DNA from: Terana coerulea
Lineage: Eukaryota > Basidiomycota > Agaricomycetes > Polyporales > Phanerochaetaceae
NCBI GenBank assembly: GCA_024811115.1
Contig: JAKOGH010000814.1
Span: 1-24,942 of the forward strand
DNA: 24,942 nt
Direction: 5' to 3'
Positions 1-10,384 of this stretch are shown piece by piece; positions within the stretch are counted from its first letter, which is position 1, and each line of letters starts with the position of its first letter. Position numbers and translations under genes: made by a program. The notes beneath the pieces were generated by a model. The model searched no databases. It was not told the DNA's origin and saw only the letters and a program-made list of their open reading frames with translations.

Positions 1-611
1 CCCGCGCCGCAAAGTCCGCTCGGAACCTATCGGCAGGCGTCGGCGACTGTCCGCATGCGGATTCGAGACGCTTGTGGCGTTCGCGGACTCGGGGCTGCGT
101 TGGGGCTGGGTGTGAGACAAGTCATGACCGCCGACGCACGCAGTCCGACTTCCGCCACTCTCAAAATCTACGAGACGTTCGTACGACGTCGCACAGCGGG
201 CATAGGCCAAGACGTGTTGTATACCGCGACATGGGAAGCGAACGATATACATAGCACACTGCGTGTAGTTGGAACCCTAGGGTGGTACTCCGGCCTGGGA
301 ACGGCTGTTCATAGGTCAGTCAGCCTCCGTCAGCCGTCTTATACTCGCATTCCAAATAAGTCTAAGCTGCCTTCTTAGACTCTCAAAGCCCGCCCACAGT
401 CGGAAACGAAGCTCACCTCGGTTTATTCTTACGCGCCCAGGCCGATTTACCACCGAATCCGAAACGCGGCCTGCACGCTGACTGAAGGCTTACCTGGCCT
501 GACCCGGATGCTCCCTGTCTCGCCGGCCTATCCCAGCGGGCGGTCTATATCGGACACAGCATTCCTCGTGAAGCAATGCTCGTGTGATTCCGTCAGCCCT
601 CTACGTCCGTC
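1..611. other. No recognisable gene; upstream flank
   Basis: Only short open frames occur here (the longest is about 107 codons from position 55) and none resembles a family I know or shows a convincing splice plan. The last part is presumably the upstream region of the gene starting at 741. Confidence 0.5.
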
Positions 612-618
612 TATATAA
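612..618 (+). promoter_or_regulatory. TATA box of the MARVEL-like gene
   Basis: The sequence tatataa lies about 125 bp upstream of the ATG at 741. It is followed by a pyrimidine-rich stretch up to the start codon, a common arrangement for well-expressed filamentous-fungal genes. Confidence 0.55.
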
Positions 619-740
619 TCCTCTGTGTCGGCCCAGACACCCTCTCAGGTTCCTTCACCAGAATCCACTACCTCGCCCAGCTCGTCTCCCAGCTTTAAGG
701 CTACCGTCCGCCCTCTCCCTCGCCTTCACAGTCACTCGTC

Positions 741-1431
741 ATGGCAGGTATGTCTCTGCAGGACGGTTCCCACACGCAGCTGCTGATTACTGTTCTGACA
801 GGTCCCGCCAATGAGAAGGCTCCTCCTAGCTTTATTGCTCGTGCACGGCCATTCCTCTATGGCTTTGCCTACACGCTGCTCTTCGCGTTGAGTGAGTACC
901 AAGCGATGTATGCCTCGAACCACGATCTGACTCCAGTCCAGCGGCGACTGAGCTCGGTCTTGACGCCCACATCCTCCACACCTGGGGCAACAACCCGGCG
1001 ACCTATCCCTCGGCGGAGTATAAGGACATCCTGGGCCTCATCCTGTTCACCTGCATTGCCTCGCTCATCTACATCCTCACCCACCCCTTCTCCACCGTCG
1101 GCTTCTCCGCGTTCTGGACGTTCATCTTCGCCACCTTCTGGGCTACCTCCGCCGGTGTCCTCAACCGTGTCGTGCCCTTCGAGGTATCGAAGTGCGCGGA
1201 GCCCGCGAGCAACTTCTTGCCGCAGTGGGCGAACTGGCTTAGCTGGTGCCACGAGCTCGTCGCTCTTCAGGGTATCGCTTGGGCTCTCTGTAAGTAATAT
1301 TGTATTTGTCCATGTCGCGATGACTCATTCGCAATCGCAGGGGTGTCTACATGATCAAACTCGTCGGCATGCTCATCGAGCTCGTCGAGATCAGGCGCAA
1401 GGCTGCCAAGCCCTTCTACTACAGGGTCTAA
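741..1431 (+). CDS. Small four-helix membrane protein, MARVEL-like
   Basis: A spliced gene of four exons (741-747, 802-891, 942-1293, 1341-1431) gives a 179-residue protein. Introns of 54, 50 and 47 bp begin GTATGT, GTGAGT and GTAATA and all end in AG. A seven-base first exon (ATG GCA G) is chosen because it joins in frame to exon 2. For the third intron the stronger donor GTAAGT at 1290 would give an early stop, whereas GTAATA at 1294 keeps the frame through a basic C-terminus. Hydrophobic segments lie at about residues 18-36, 61-79, 85-107 and 136-163. The N-terminus has no signal peptide; ARPF precedes helix 1 and a basic tail EIRRKAAK follows helix 4. This four-helix plan and size fit fungal MARVEL-domain proteins, which act in membrane apposition and vesicle or plasma-membrane organisation. 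The family call is by pattern only; gene structure is surer than function. Confidence 0.72.
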
Positions 1432-4021
1432 AGCCGTCACCTAGATATGGGGTATCGTCGCTTCCTTCGCCTCAGCGCTCTCACGACTACCTCGTCGTAC
1501 GATCTTACAGACAATCCCGGGTTCCCTCGTCTACTTTGCATTTCACTCTGCCTCATCCTCCTTGCATCCATCCACGTGCTTCCTCTCACCCGCTTGCACA
1601 CCGCCATCACGAAAACTTGCACGAGCATTTCATGTACTGTAACCATATTCTAGAATAATTATCTGGCGATCTAATGTTGCATGAGTATTCCTCTGAGCTC
1701 GAAGAGAAACATCGTCTGCGGCGTTCTATGTAGCCCTTGGTCGTGCTTGGCTTCTAGCTTCCACTTTACGTGAAATATGGTGATTCACGTCGAGTCTTGT
1801 GAGCACCGACATGACCACCAGCATTGCCGCCCAAGTTTCATGAGTTATATGCGTGAAGGCTATGGGCTACTCGGTCAAGGAGATGTAAATCTCGGACAGG
1901 CACTCACGCACAACTCACGCATGCAGGTTCCAGCTGGTGGTGGCGGACAACTGCAAGTGGCGGTCGCGGACGAAACTCACCGCCTTCCGGCTTCCGATCA
2001 CGACTGATCCGTTCCACGTGGCCGTGGCGCTTCGACGGTCGACCCACAGCGCGGTGCCATTATTCAGAAATATTCTGCGACCTTGACCTTGACCTTGACC
2101 TCCACAGTCGCGTAACTCTGTCTCTTCGACAGGCTGGCTATTAGCTTCAATAGTCGGTTGCACATGGCCTGCAAGCGACTATGGCTACACAGAACTCCTG
2201 ACTTTCACTGCACATACTGCATCTCGCCATTCCATCCTCTTGCGCGTTGCCCAGCATCCTTGCTTGCCAGGTTTCCCGATGGTGGCTAGCAACAGTCATT
2301 GTAGAGGGTAGCTTACGCCTCTACGTGAGAATTCTGCGTGGTCGGTATATGGATACCGTGTGGATTGGTCAGCATATCCACTACGCATCTAAGTGTCTCG
2401 GTTCACTCATAGTAATAATGCTCAGGTTAAAACGAGGTCACCGTGCGTGATGTGTCTGCTATTCAGCTTTAGTATGGTGGGGGCTTAGGGACAGATCAAA
2501 AGCCAAGGTGAGTGGGCAATTTCGAACCTGACAGCTCAACAATCATAGAGGAGTTGACCAATACACGACAGCGTGCATGGGACGGGCCCTTCATCCGCCC
2601 AGCACGCCCTCGATTGCGCAAAAGACCAGCGAAGCGTCATCTGCGGCGACAATCAAGGAATTGTGCGTTGAACGCCGCTGCGCTGAAGGAATATCAACCA
2701 CTGTTGCCAGAAAGCGGCGCCGAATTAGTCGAAGTACTGAAGGAGCGCGAAGCTATAGATCTTCGGATTTGCGGAATGTCCTACGTGCGTACACCATTCT
2801 TTGAATAATCGAAGTTAACCTTCTCCTTGCTCTTTAGCTCACATGTCGTCTCAGGCTTGGATGATGACAACGATGCGCTGTGAGTGAAGGACAACGTCGG
2901 AGTCGTCTATGCCGTGAAAGGAGGTTGGAAGTGAGTACGATTTCAGTCGTCTGTCGCTCTGTCTAACCAGTTTCAGTACTTGTCAATTATCTAAGCCGGC
3001 ATCAAAGCACATCAGTGACTTCAAGCAGAAGTAGACCATTTCTACTCTTCTGAGCAAGAATCTCAAATAACACTGTGAAATGCCGTATCTATAGGCTGAT
3101 GTACGTCGTACGCTTTCGCTGGGTTTGGCCCGCTCATCAAATCTTGGAATGTAGTAACGAGAGCTGTGCGGCTTCATCCGTAATTAGCAGTGGCAGTCAG
3201 CGATTCACCAGACCTAGCAAGGGTGACAGACTCATTCTTAGTGAGTGACACTCCCATAATCGGTCGGCGGGAGCTGATCAGTATTTACTGGTAAGTTATA
3301 TCCCAGAAAAGTACGTGGGGGCATGTTCACACTCGGTCCGTTCACCGCAATCCAACGAACTGCTTGCAATTCGAAACCCGCTGTCCGGAACGGTGGCTCA
3401 CCGCTGAAAGCTTGCAAGAATCGACAGAGGATTCGCTACACCACATCCCAAATACGTCCATTGAATTCCTATTCGAGCCTCGGGGTGTGTCGGGAGTCGC
3501 TGGCACTTGGGAGCTGAAATCGTACTTTGCCACAGCATCCAAAGTCTTGAGCTAAGCGTCCAGGAGTTGGAGTCATACAAAGTGCGATGGAGCTATTGGA
3601 GGCTGTTTTGTCTGGAACATGCCAGGCCGTTGCCTATCATTGCGAAATTTCGATTTTGAGGAATGACAGGTGTATGTTACGGTTGTTGTCTCAGTTGAAA
3701 GCTTCGTTGGATATGCTGTACAGGCACTGCTTTACCTATGGAAAAGGGAGCGTTCGTAATTTGGGATTCGGGATTCCCACTACCAGGCTGAAGGTCGTCG
3801 AAGGCTCTCTTTCCGAAGTGGCAAGTAGTAGTCCTCACGGGTGGATGAGCGCGCATCTCGTAACCTAGTTCGGGCGGTTGGACCGAGACCTCTCCCAGAT
3901 TTCCCCACGCACTGACTCAGCTACGACGACCTTCTCTCGTGTAGGTGAGTAATCCATTTATGGGGTCGCAAAGTGAATGTAACCAACACCGCGTTTAGAC
4001 AACACGTCATTGCTAACAGCA
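1432..4021. other. Long stretch without a recognisable gene
   Basis: I see only short open frames. Two (2512-2808 and 3323-3868, +) have amino-acid composition that could come from old coding sequence, and 2840-2935 reads as an acidic-to-basic segment broken by a stop, but I recognise no family and no complete splice plan. A small (CCTTGA)3 tandem repeat lies at 2081-2100. The stretch may hold decayed gene pieces; I can support nothing more. Confidence 0.45.
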
Positions 4022-5244
4022 ATGAATATGTATACCGTCCACCGTGACACGACTGCGCCAAGGACCTCGACTCTGAATCCGAGAGGTCTGCACATGCCGC
4101 AGGAGCTCACCGATTGCATTATGGATGGTCTGAAAGACGACAAACAATCGCTGAAGAACTGTTCCCTCACCTGTGTTGCCATGCTTCCGCGCAGTTCTAA
4201 GCTCCTATTCCGCGTCCTCAAGGTCCGGACATGCGGCCTGGAGGGTTTCCTGGCGGTCCTAATGTCGTCAAAGCGGCTATCTCAGAACATACTCAATTTC
4301 GCATTGCTCGAGCATGGAGAGAACCAAGCAAGACCTGCCACCGTATACGGCCTCGTCCTATCGCTGCCAAGGCTGCATAGCCTACACTTCGAGGGGAAGT
4401 TCAACGAATTCTCGCCCAGCTCCACGCTTCCGCCACGAGCCCACCGCCGCACGCTGAAATACCTGCGATTCAGTTTCTTCCAGATTGACCTACTCGAGTG
4501 CTGGAGCTGTTCGCCTGCATTGACATCCTCCAAATAGAAGGTTCCTATACAAGCGGAAGCATGTTGGATCACAGGATCGCTGGATGCGTCAGGAACGCAA
4601 CCATCGCCTTCGAACCCCAATGGTATCCTGGTCTGGAACGGGTCCTGCAGCCTTCGGCCTTGTTGCGTCTGTCCCTCGCATTTGCGGCTTCCGGTTACTT
4701 TAATTCACAGCACGTCGACCGTTGCTTGCAGACGCTGGGGAAGAGCATCGAGCACCTTGGCTTGGACATGAGCAAAAGTGGAGCATCTATCTATTTGCCT
4801 AGTACAGGTCCGTTCAGTCACCGTCGCTCGAGGTCTTCATGTTGATAATGACCTTGCAAAATCATAGCCTTTCCAAGCCTGAAGAACTGTACGACGCTAC
4901 AGACAGTCACCGTCACGACTCCACACCTAGATGTTGCTACGAACTCAGCATGGTCAGCTGCTGTTGCCGTCATGGCTTCCTTACCGCGCCAAATACGCCA
5001 TATCATCCTTATCCTTTGCATGGAGCTGAGCATAAAATATCTCGACCTTGTACAGTACGTCTCGGAACGTTGGGATTGGAAGCGACTAGAGGGAAGTCTG
5101 AACCGTTGTAGTGTTTTGGGGATATTAGAGATCCGAATCCATACAGGGAATGTCATGCGGTCTATGGCAGAGCATGCGGAATTACAAGACATCATCCGAG
5201 ACAGATTGTTACCGCGCTATAAATATCTGGTCATATTCACGTAG
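4022..5244 (+). pseudogene. F-box/LRR-like gene with one frameshift
   Basis: Reading from ATG 4022, an F-box-like segment (LPxEL-type start at MPQELTDCIMDGL, then LKNCSLTC, then a basic-hydrophobic stretch KLLFRVLKV) is followed by LRR-like segments (LPRLHSLHFEG). The frame then runs into a wrong frame at about 4500: one base inserted after TGC at 4498-4501 would restore a leucine codon and a continuous protein (LELFACIDILQIEG). A 60-bp intron at 4808-4867 (gt...tag) removes three clustered stops and joins in frame to FPSLKNCTTLQTVTV. The frame then stays open to TAG at 5242-5244. F-box proteins recruit substrates to SCF ubiquitin ligases; Agaricomycete genomes carry large rapidly evolving families with this F-box plus divergent LRR plan. 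Either a pseudogene or a gene with one assembly error. The substrate is unknown. Confidence 0.62.
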
Positions 5245-5475
5245 GAGTAAACAGATTGCAGAGCGCATAGCATAGTAGCGTGATGGAACTCGCTCTCGTG
5301 GTTGTATTATATTTGCATACATGGTCATACAGGATCACTAGCCCATCTCAATCAATCATGCTCCAGGCTTTGCACTATCAACGTCGCCTCAGCTAACAAG
5401 CAAGCTCCTTGATGAGATACACTTACCATCGGGGTCGCCACATTGCACTATCTGATGAAACTCATCGCGAGGCTT
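5245..5475. other. Intergenic between convergent genes
   Basis: Short AT-rich intergenic stretch between the converging F-box gene (+) and hydrophobin gene (-); presumably contains both 3' ends. No motif that I can assign. Confidence 0.5.
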
Positions 5476-5915
5476 TTAGGTGGAAATTGGGACGCAGCCG
5501 ACACCGATGGAGTTCTGTGAAGGGAGATCAGCAAGTCTATCATGCGTAACGAGGGTGTCTAGACGTACGACAACACCGTTGGTGCAAGAGACGGTGGTGC
5601 CGCTGCACGCAGAGCCGGAGCCGACGCCCACGACGCTGATGGGGCTGCAAGTCAACCCAATCACGCCGGAGATGTCGCTGACGCTGATGCCAATGCTCTT
5701 CAAGATGGCCGTACCAGCAGCAGAGGTGGCCTGGTCGGTGGGTCAGTGAAGAGCATCGCTAAGGTGAACACGAGACATACCGGCTCGGTGCTTGCGCAGC
5801 AGGCAGTGGTGGGGGCCTTTGGCCCGGGAGCAGTGACACCGCCGATGCTGACGGGTGTGGCGACCGCAAGAACGGGGAGGGCAAGGGCGGAGAACGCGAG
5901 GAGACGAGAGAACAT
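5476..5915 (-). CDS. Class I-type hydrophobin, single domain, six cysteines
   Basis: Three exons on the minus strand (5781-5915, 5569-5730, 5476-5514) with introns of 50 and 54 bp (GTATGT...CAG and GTACGT...CAG), both phase 0, give a 111-residue secreted protein. Residues 1-20 (MFSRLLAFSALALPVLAVAT) form a signal peptide. The domain has a CC pair, then x32-C, x13-C, x6-C and x11-C, with the diagnostic GLTCSPI and VGVGSGS motifs of class I hydrophobins. These proteins self-assemble at air-water interfaces and coat hyphae and fruit bodies. The usual eight cysteines (C-CC-C-C-CC-C) are reduced to six: the first is absent and the second pair reads SC. Those positions correspond to C1 and C6, which pair with each other in solved hydrophobins. 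A TATA box lies about 67 bp upstream. No frameshift. Very close in exon layout to the tri-hydrophobin genes further right. Confidence 0.9.
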
Positions 5916-5981
5916 CTTGTTTCGTTGATTTCAAGAGACACTTGGGACGGTTTGCTGAAGACGCAACTCGTTTCAACAACC

Positions 5982-5988
5982 ATTTATA
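5982..5988 (-). promoter_or_regulatory. TATA box of the single hydrophobin gene
   Basis: On the minus strand the sequence TATAAAT lies about 67 bp upstream of the start codon at 5915, followed by a short leader ending in ACAAG before ATG, like the leaders of the two tri-hydrophobin copies (AACAAG ATG). Confidence 0.6.
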
Positions 5989-6802
5989 CTGGAGAGACTG
6001 AATGGCATACCTTGGGTAGTCACCGGGCCACCAGTTGCACGAAGTTCTCCATCATGGTTGCGGAGCGCATGCCCTAACCCTCCACAGCACGAGGTCGAGA
6101 AAAACAGCTTTGCCTTCGCCGAACTGGTTCTCATGCCTGTTCATGTCGGCAGTGAGAGTTGTGCTATGTCTGGCTGCCTGGAGACTTCGATATACAGTAG
6201 TGGAGCAGTGCATCACGTCAACCTGGGGATAGTGATAGCGGCATGCATTGGCCATGAATATGCATCTATTTCGAGCAGAGGGGTGGTGGATGGAGCCTCC
6301 CGACAGCGAAGCCGCAGACATGTCTCCTTGGTCGGCGAGAATAGATTAGCCACCGCGGAGCGCGAGGGTAATTATTCTCGGTACTAATCATCTGGATAAG
6401 TCCGCATTTCATATTGACCCATTTGAATGAAAGATGACATACTTACTACGTCAAGGGTAGAGCGCGAGGTGACTGCATGGACCACTCGTCCCCTTTCCGT
6501 CGACTGCGATTTTGAAATGCAAATGGAACATGGTCGGTCGTTGCTGCGTTGCTGCCTGCGCCACGGAGATATGCAGACGGCGTGGTGGCGTCGAAAGCTC
6601 TTGAGTGAGGCAATTGGCTGTCGAAATGGCCTGTCGCCTTAGAGTTTGCTTAGAGTGGTCAACATATGCATTTGTTGACACTTTATGGTAGATAATACAG
6701 TACCCTTCATGGACGAGCTGCAAAGAGTCCGTTTCCTTGCACGACTCCAAGGCTTACTACACCTAGCCCCAAGGATGCCACCGCCCCTACTACCATGTCT
6801 GA
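5989..6802. other. No recognisable gene
   Basis: Open frames up to about 109 codons exist on both strands but none shows a known motif or a consistent splice plan. The part nearest the hydrophobin gene is presumably its upstream region. Confidence 0.45.
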
Positions 6803-7240
6803 TCACGGGTGTACTGTCGCAATCTTGTCCAAATCGTCCGAATTCACGAGGCTGTTCACTAGCCGATCTTTGGCATCTTGAAGAGCCTTCGCGTGACCGA
6901 TCTTAGCAACACCCAAACAGATCCCTCGAACCTCCAAACTTTGAAGGTGACTGTATCTCCGTGGAGTATCGCACAAGGAAGCCGTGAGGTATGGGAGTAC
7001 CTCATTGAACGCAGACGAGATCCAGAGGTTGACGCGGATGGTGTTCAAGCTCGGGGCATGTAAGGAAGTGCCCGCTTGCAGATAAATTCGCAAAACTAGG
7101 CCAGCAGCGCCTATCAGCGTAAAGGCACGGGATGCGTGTCGAAGTTGTACGACGAGGTGCGCGCATCGGCGCGCAAGCGCCCATGGACTCGCCGCGGCTG
7201 CGCCACAAAGGCTGCTAGCTCCGTCTCTTAGTACGGGCAC
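6803..7240 (-). pseudogene. Possible F-box/LRR protein fragment
   Basis: An open frame of 145 codons on the minus strand. Its C-terminal part (about residues 55-145) has alternating hydrophobic and basic segments with LNTIRVNLW and HLQSLEVRGICL, and a charged end, resembling the C-terminal LRR-like halves of the nearby F-box genes. It lacks a recognisable F-box, so it would be a 3' fragment or the last exon of a gene whose front is lost. The first 50 residues (alanine- and arginine-rich) look unlike the rest and may not be coding. It lies about 270 bp beyond the stop codon of the intact minus-strand F-box gene, in the same orientation. The family call rests on composition and context only. 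Confidence 0.33.
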
Positions 7241-7347
7241 CGTTTACCCTTTTTGCCTTCGTTACGGCCCCTTGTCCCTTAATTACGATGCCCGGTATCG
7301 AGTCACCTTCATTTCCTTATATTCCTGCACTTCGCATCCATCACACT

Positions 7348-7517
7348 CAGTGACTTTCCCACATCCTGAGCGTGCGTATACCTTTGCCTTTCACGGACAT
7401 TCCTTGTACTTACTCGCTCGCACTCTACAGTACAGTCTGATAGTCTGTTGATTAGGTAACTACATATACAGTGACTTTCCCACATCCTGAGCTACAGTCT
7501 GATAGTCTGTTGATTAG
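7348..7517. repeat. Interleaved short direct duplication (A-B-A-B)
   Basis: Unit A (23 bp, starting cagtgactttcc) occurs at 7348-7370 and 7469-7491 without a mismatch. Unit B (25 bp, starting tacagtctgatag) occurs at 7431-7455 and 7493-7517 without a mismatch. In the first instance A and B are 60 bp apart; in the second they are directly adjacent. The second B copy overlaps the stop codon of the minus-strand F-box gene, so the duplication reaches its coding end. Confidence 0.9.
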
Positions 7518-8509
7518 CTCACGCGTCCGCCTTGCGAGCCGGACCCTTGCGAACCAAAGTATCTGCGGATATCTTTGTTAATGCGGCCGAGAGCACTCAC
7601 GTCAGGGTGGTCCACTTTGAACTCGAAGTGTTTCAGGCGCGCGCAAAGGCTTAATGATGATAGCGCGTCGGCTTTCAGAACTAAGATCAGAACCGTACTT
7701 ATGAGAAGCAGCCGCACATACCAACCTCGATACGATACCTGCCAGTTTGATGAGCCGGGGCGTAGGTTGAGGCGTTCAACCTTCGGCGAAAACTTGTATA
7801 ACAGTAGATTGATCCTCTCAATGTCGCGCCTATTAAACCCAATACAGGCTATAGAAGATGGAAGTACGAGGTTCTTTAGGACATCTAGGGCACCAGAGTG
7901 GAAGCTCCTGTTCAGCACAAGCGATCTTGTAGGCAAGACCATCCCATCATGGCCCGAATCATACTCCCGAGGCACCGGCGGTGGCAGAGCGTAAACGATT
8001 GAGTCAAGTTCTAGGACTTCTACGTGTTTGAAAGGTCGTAAGAAAGGTTCCAGCAACTCGGCGTTGAGACCGGAAAGCTTGAAATGCGCAAGTTGGTGGC
8101 GAGGAGAAAGCTTGGGCAATGAGATAGCCGGGAACTGGCGTGGAGACGATGTGCTGGCAAATAGCTCCAAGAACCGTAGACACGGGAGGGTAAGGAATAG
8201 GTCGTCCACGAAGAGTGTGAAGTCGACTGGTCCATTGATTGTAAGTTCAACGATATTGGACGATAGCCGCTTGGATTCCTGGGCACATACAAGGAAAGCC
8301 TCCACTTCCGATGGGTGGATCTCAACATATTTGAGAAAATGTTTTGAGCTTCGAGAAGTCCAAGCCCGAGATACGCAGGTGCAATTTGAGAGCGTGCGCC
8401 TGTCTACAAAGGTTGTGCCGCGGCTCGAGAACTGGTCGATGATGTGGTCGGTGATTTCCTGCGGTAGCCAGCCGCTTTGTGCCGCTTCCTCCGCTGCAGC
8501 CGATACCAT
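7514..8509 (-). CDS. F-box protein, single exon
   Basis: An uninterrupted 331-residue frame from ATG 8509. A classical F-box occupies about residues 14-55: LPQEITDHIIDQF, then DRRTLSNCTCVSRAW, then KHFLKYVEI. The rest is leucine-rich (LPCLRFLELF, KHVEVLELDSIVYAL, KVERLNLRP, LKHFEFKVDHPD) and ends in a small Gly-Ser-Gln tail. Known role of the family: the F-box binds Skp1 in SCF ubiquitin ligases and the LRR-like region selects the substrate; the substrate here is unknown. Upstream in-frame start codons exist (8536 and 8614), but the sequence between them and 8509 is unlike a conserved F-box N-terminus, so I prefer 8509. An odd hydrophobic stretch (VRLLLISTVLILVL, about residues 250-265) contains gtatgtg...ttag and could be an unspliced intron, but no splicing I tried keeps the frame. 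Belongs to a local F-box group with the loci at 4022, 6803 and 9843. Confidence 0.75.
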   Translation of the reverse strand: MVSAAAEEAAQSGWLPQEITDHIIDQFSSRGTTFVDRRTLSNCTCVSRAWTSRSSKHFLKYVEIHPSEVEAFLVCAQESKRLSSNIVELTINGPVDFTLFVDDLFLTLPCLRFLELFASTSSPRQFPAISLPKLSPRHQLAHFKLSGLNAELLEPFLRPFKHVEVLELDSIVYALPPPVPREYDSGHDGMVLPTRSLVLNRSFHSGALDVLKNLVLPSSIACIGFNRRDIERINLLLYKFSPKVERLNLRPGSSNWQVSYRGWYVRLLLISTVLILVLKADALSSLSLCARLKHFEFKVDHPDVSALGRINKDIRRYFGSQGSGSQGGRVS

Positions 8510-9842
8510 GGTACTCTGTCTTGTTAGAGCTGGCATACGTACGTGTAATATGTATGCATATACGGCGCGTGGCAAACGGGGCGCAAGTGAGGCAAGGCAC
8601 GATTGTCTACACACAGGTAGTTAATGCGCAACTCTCGAGGCCAATTCCATGATCACAGACTTACTCACATTACAAGGCGTCTGCACCGTCCAGAATTCCA
8701 GACCGTGTCTTGGCGTGTAGCGGTCAAGCGCACAGAATTGAGTTCGGATCGAGGGGAAGGAAGCAAGAAGGGAGTAAGCGTTATTCTTCAGCGCAAGCGC
8801 TATTGAATCGCTGGAAATGCGTGCTGCGTGCGTAGGCCGGCGGCTTGCTGTGGCGCGAGGGTAGGCACAACGACTGAATACACGAACACTCGTGAGGATA
8901 AAAGTTAGTTCATGAGATGCGAATGCCGTACCTCGTGCTATACCGCGTCTAATCCGCATTTATGGAATGCAAAGTGCCTCCACAAGCCTTCCGGAGCACA
9001 GAACCAGCAAGTGTGAGGGCTGATGAGGGTGAGAGGGGGCGAGTCGGTGCTTAGCGCTTAGACCAAGCGCTAGGCACCTTCGGACTCCCTCGGCAATAGC
9101 CGTTACCACAAGGAGGTGCTTGGAGAGGACACATTTACCCACGCTTCCTTCCGCTGTGACGCCGTCTACGGTACGGGATGCACCCCATGTAAAGCTCTGT
9201 TCTGCCAGGGCTTGACGGCTTTCGATTTTCGGAGTTCTTTCCTTGCGATAATCAACGGGGAGCTGCTGGCATGCTGGTCTCACTGGCCTAGGGCAAGACT
9301 GTGCGCCAGTCTGCCACACGTCCATGGTGTATTTGCAAATGTCAAGGTGCTGGTTCTACGACCTGCTCTGGTATCTCATTGAACCTAATGCAGCATCTAT
9401 GCTTCCACCATATTAATTATGATTTTGTAGACATGATCATTTCTGAACTATATGAAGCGGCTCTCAACCAAGCCGTGGCTTCATAGCCAACAGAGGACTT
9501 TCCAAGCCCCACTATCCACCTCTGGACGGGGAGACGAGGGGTTCTGATAGCCATCCGATAACCTTCTTTGGACATCCTCGAGGCTTTGGATTGTGCGGTG
9601 CGTCCAACTCTACTCGCCCCGGGGATCTTTGCGCTTGAACGGTCCGGCCAACGCCCCGGTCCTAGGTCTGTGGGAACAGCAATGTGTCAGCACTCGCATC
9701 GATGCATTTCGCAGCTCAGGACGACTTTTTCCCCGTCCTCCTCTCTTCGCCGACCCGTACGTGCCTGCAGTTTATGCTTTCTGTCGATGTTAACGGCGTG
9801 ACGGCTTCTGGCCATCCAGATTCGAGAGACTCTGCGTTCAAC
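8510..9842. other. No recognisable gene; contains a strong hairpin
   Basis: Minus-strand frames at 8621-8959 and 8960-9325 are open for 112 and 121 codons but show no motif I know. A near-perfect hairpin lies at 9046-9078. The final part is probably the upstream region of the F-box pseudogene that begins at 9843. Confidence 0.45.
9046..9078. repeat. 14-bp stem, 5-nt loop inverted repeat
   Basis: GGTGCTTAGCGCTT at 9046-9059 pairs with AAGCGCTAGGCACC at 9065-9078 around the loop AGACC. There is a single mismatch, which would be a wobble pair in RNA. It is not followed by a T-run on either side, and its role is unknown. Confidence 0.75.
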
Positions 9843-10376
9843 ATGCCAGCGACTGCAGCAGATCTCCCACCGGAGCTGTTCGCTAGAATTATCGAAAATT
9901 TATCCGGATTGCTACGCGGGAGGATGCCAACATCATAAACAACCCGCGCGAACAGAAGGCGATCCTGGCACCATGCGTCTTGACTAGTCGCTATTTCGCT
10001 GAGCGAGCTCGGCGCTATCTCTTCGGAAGGTTGACTATACGCAGCCGTGAACACATGCAGGAGCTACGAACTATCGTGAATGCCGACCCGCTTCCACGTC
10101 TTACGCATCCAGCACAGTTTATTGACACGATATATGTGCGACATTCATCTTCCTCACTTCCATGGGTCCACGAGCTACCCTTACTGCTCCTCCGAGCCCA
10201 ACTTGAACATTCTCATCTATGTAATGTCATGGAGGCGGGCATACCCCTTGATCTCACGAACTTCCAACCACCAATAACTTCAGGAGCCGTTAACCTTCGT
10301 TCACTATTTTATTACCTACCGCACTCGATTCCCTTTCTTCACAGGCCTTTGGTTTATCTCGACCTCAACAACATCC

Positions 10377-10384
10377 AATACAGA
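10377..10384. repeat. 8-bp target-site duplication, left copy
   Basis: AATACAGA at 10377-10384 is repeated exactly at 10744-10751 on the other side of the first MITE. Eight-base duplications are characteristic of the hAT superfamily. Confidence 0.9.

Noticed and set aside
741..1658. A 305-codon plus-strand open frame
   Set aside because: It reads through two introns with standard splice sites and switches to an Arg/Ser/Pro-rich wrong frame after the second; the spliced 179-residue model gives clear membrane helices.
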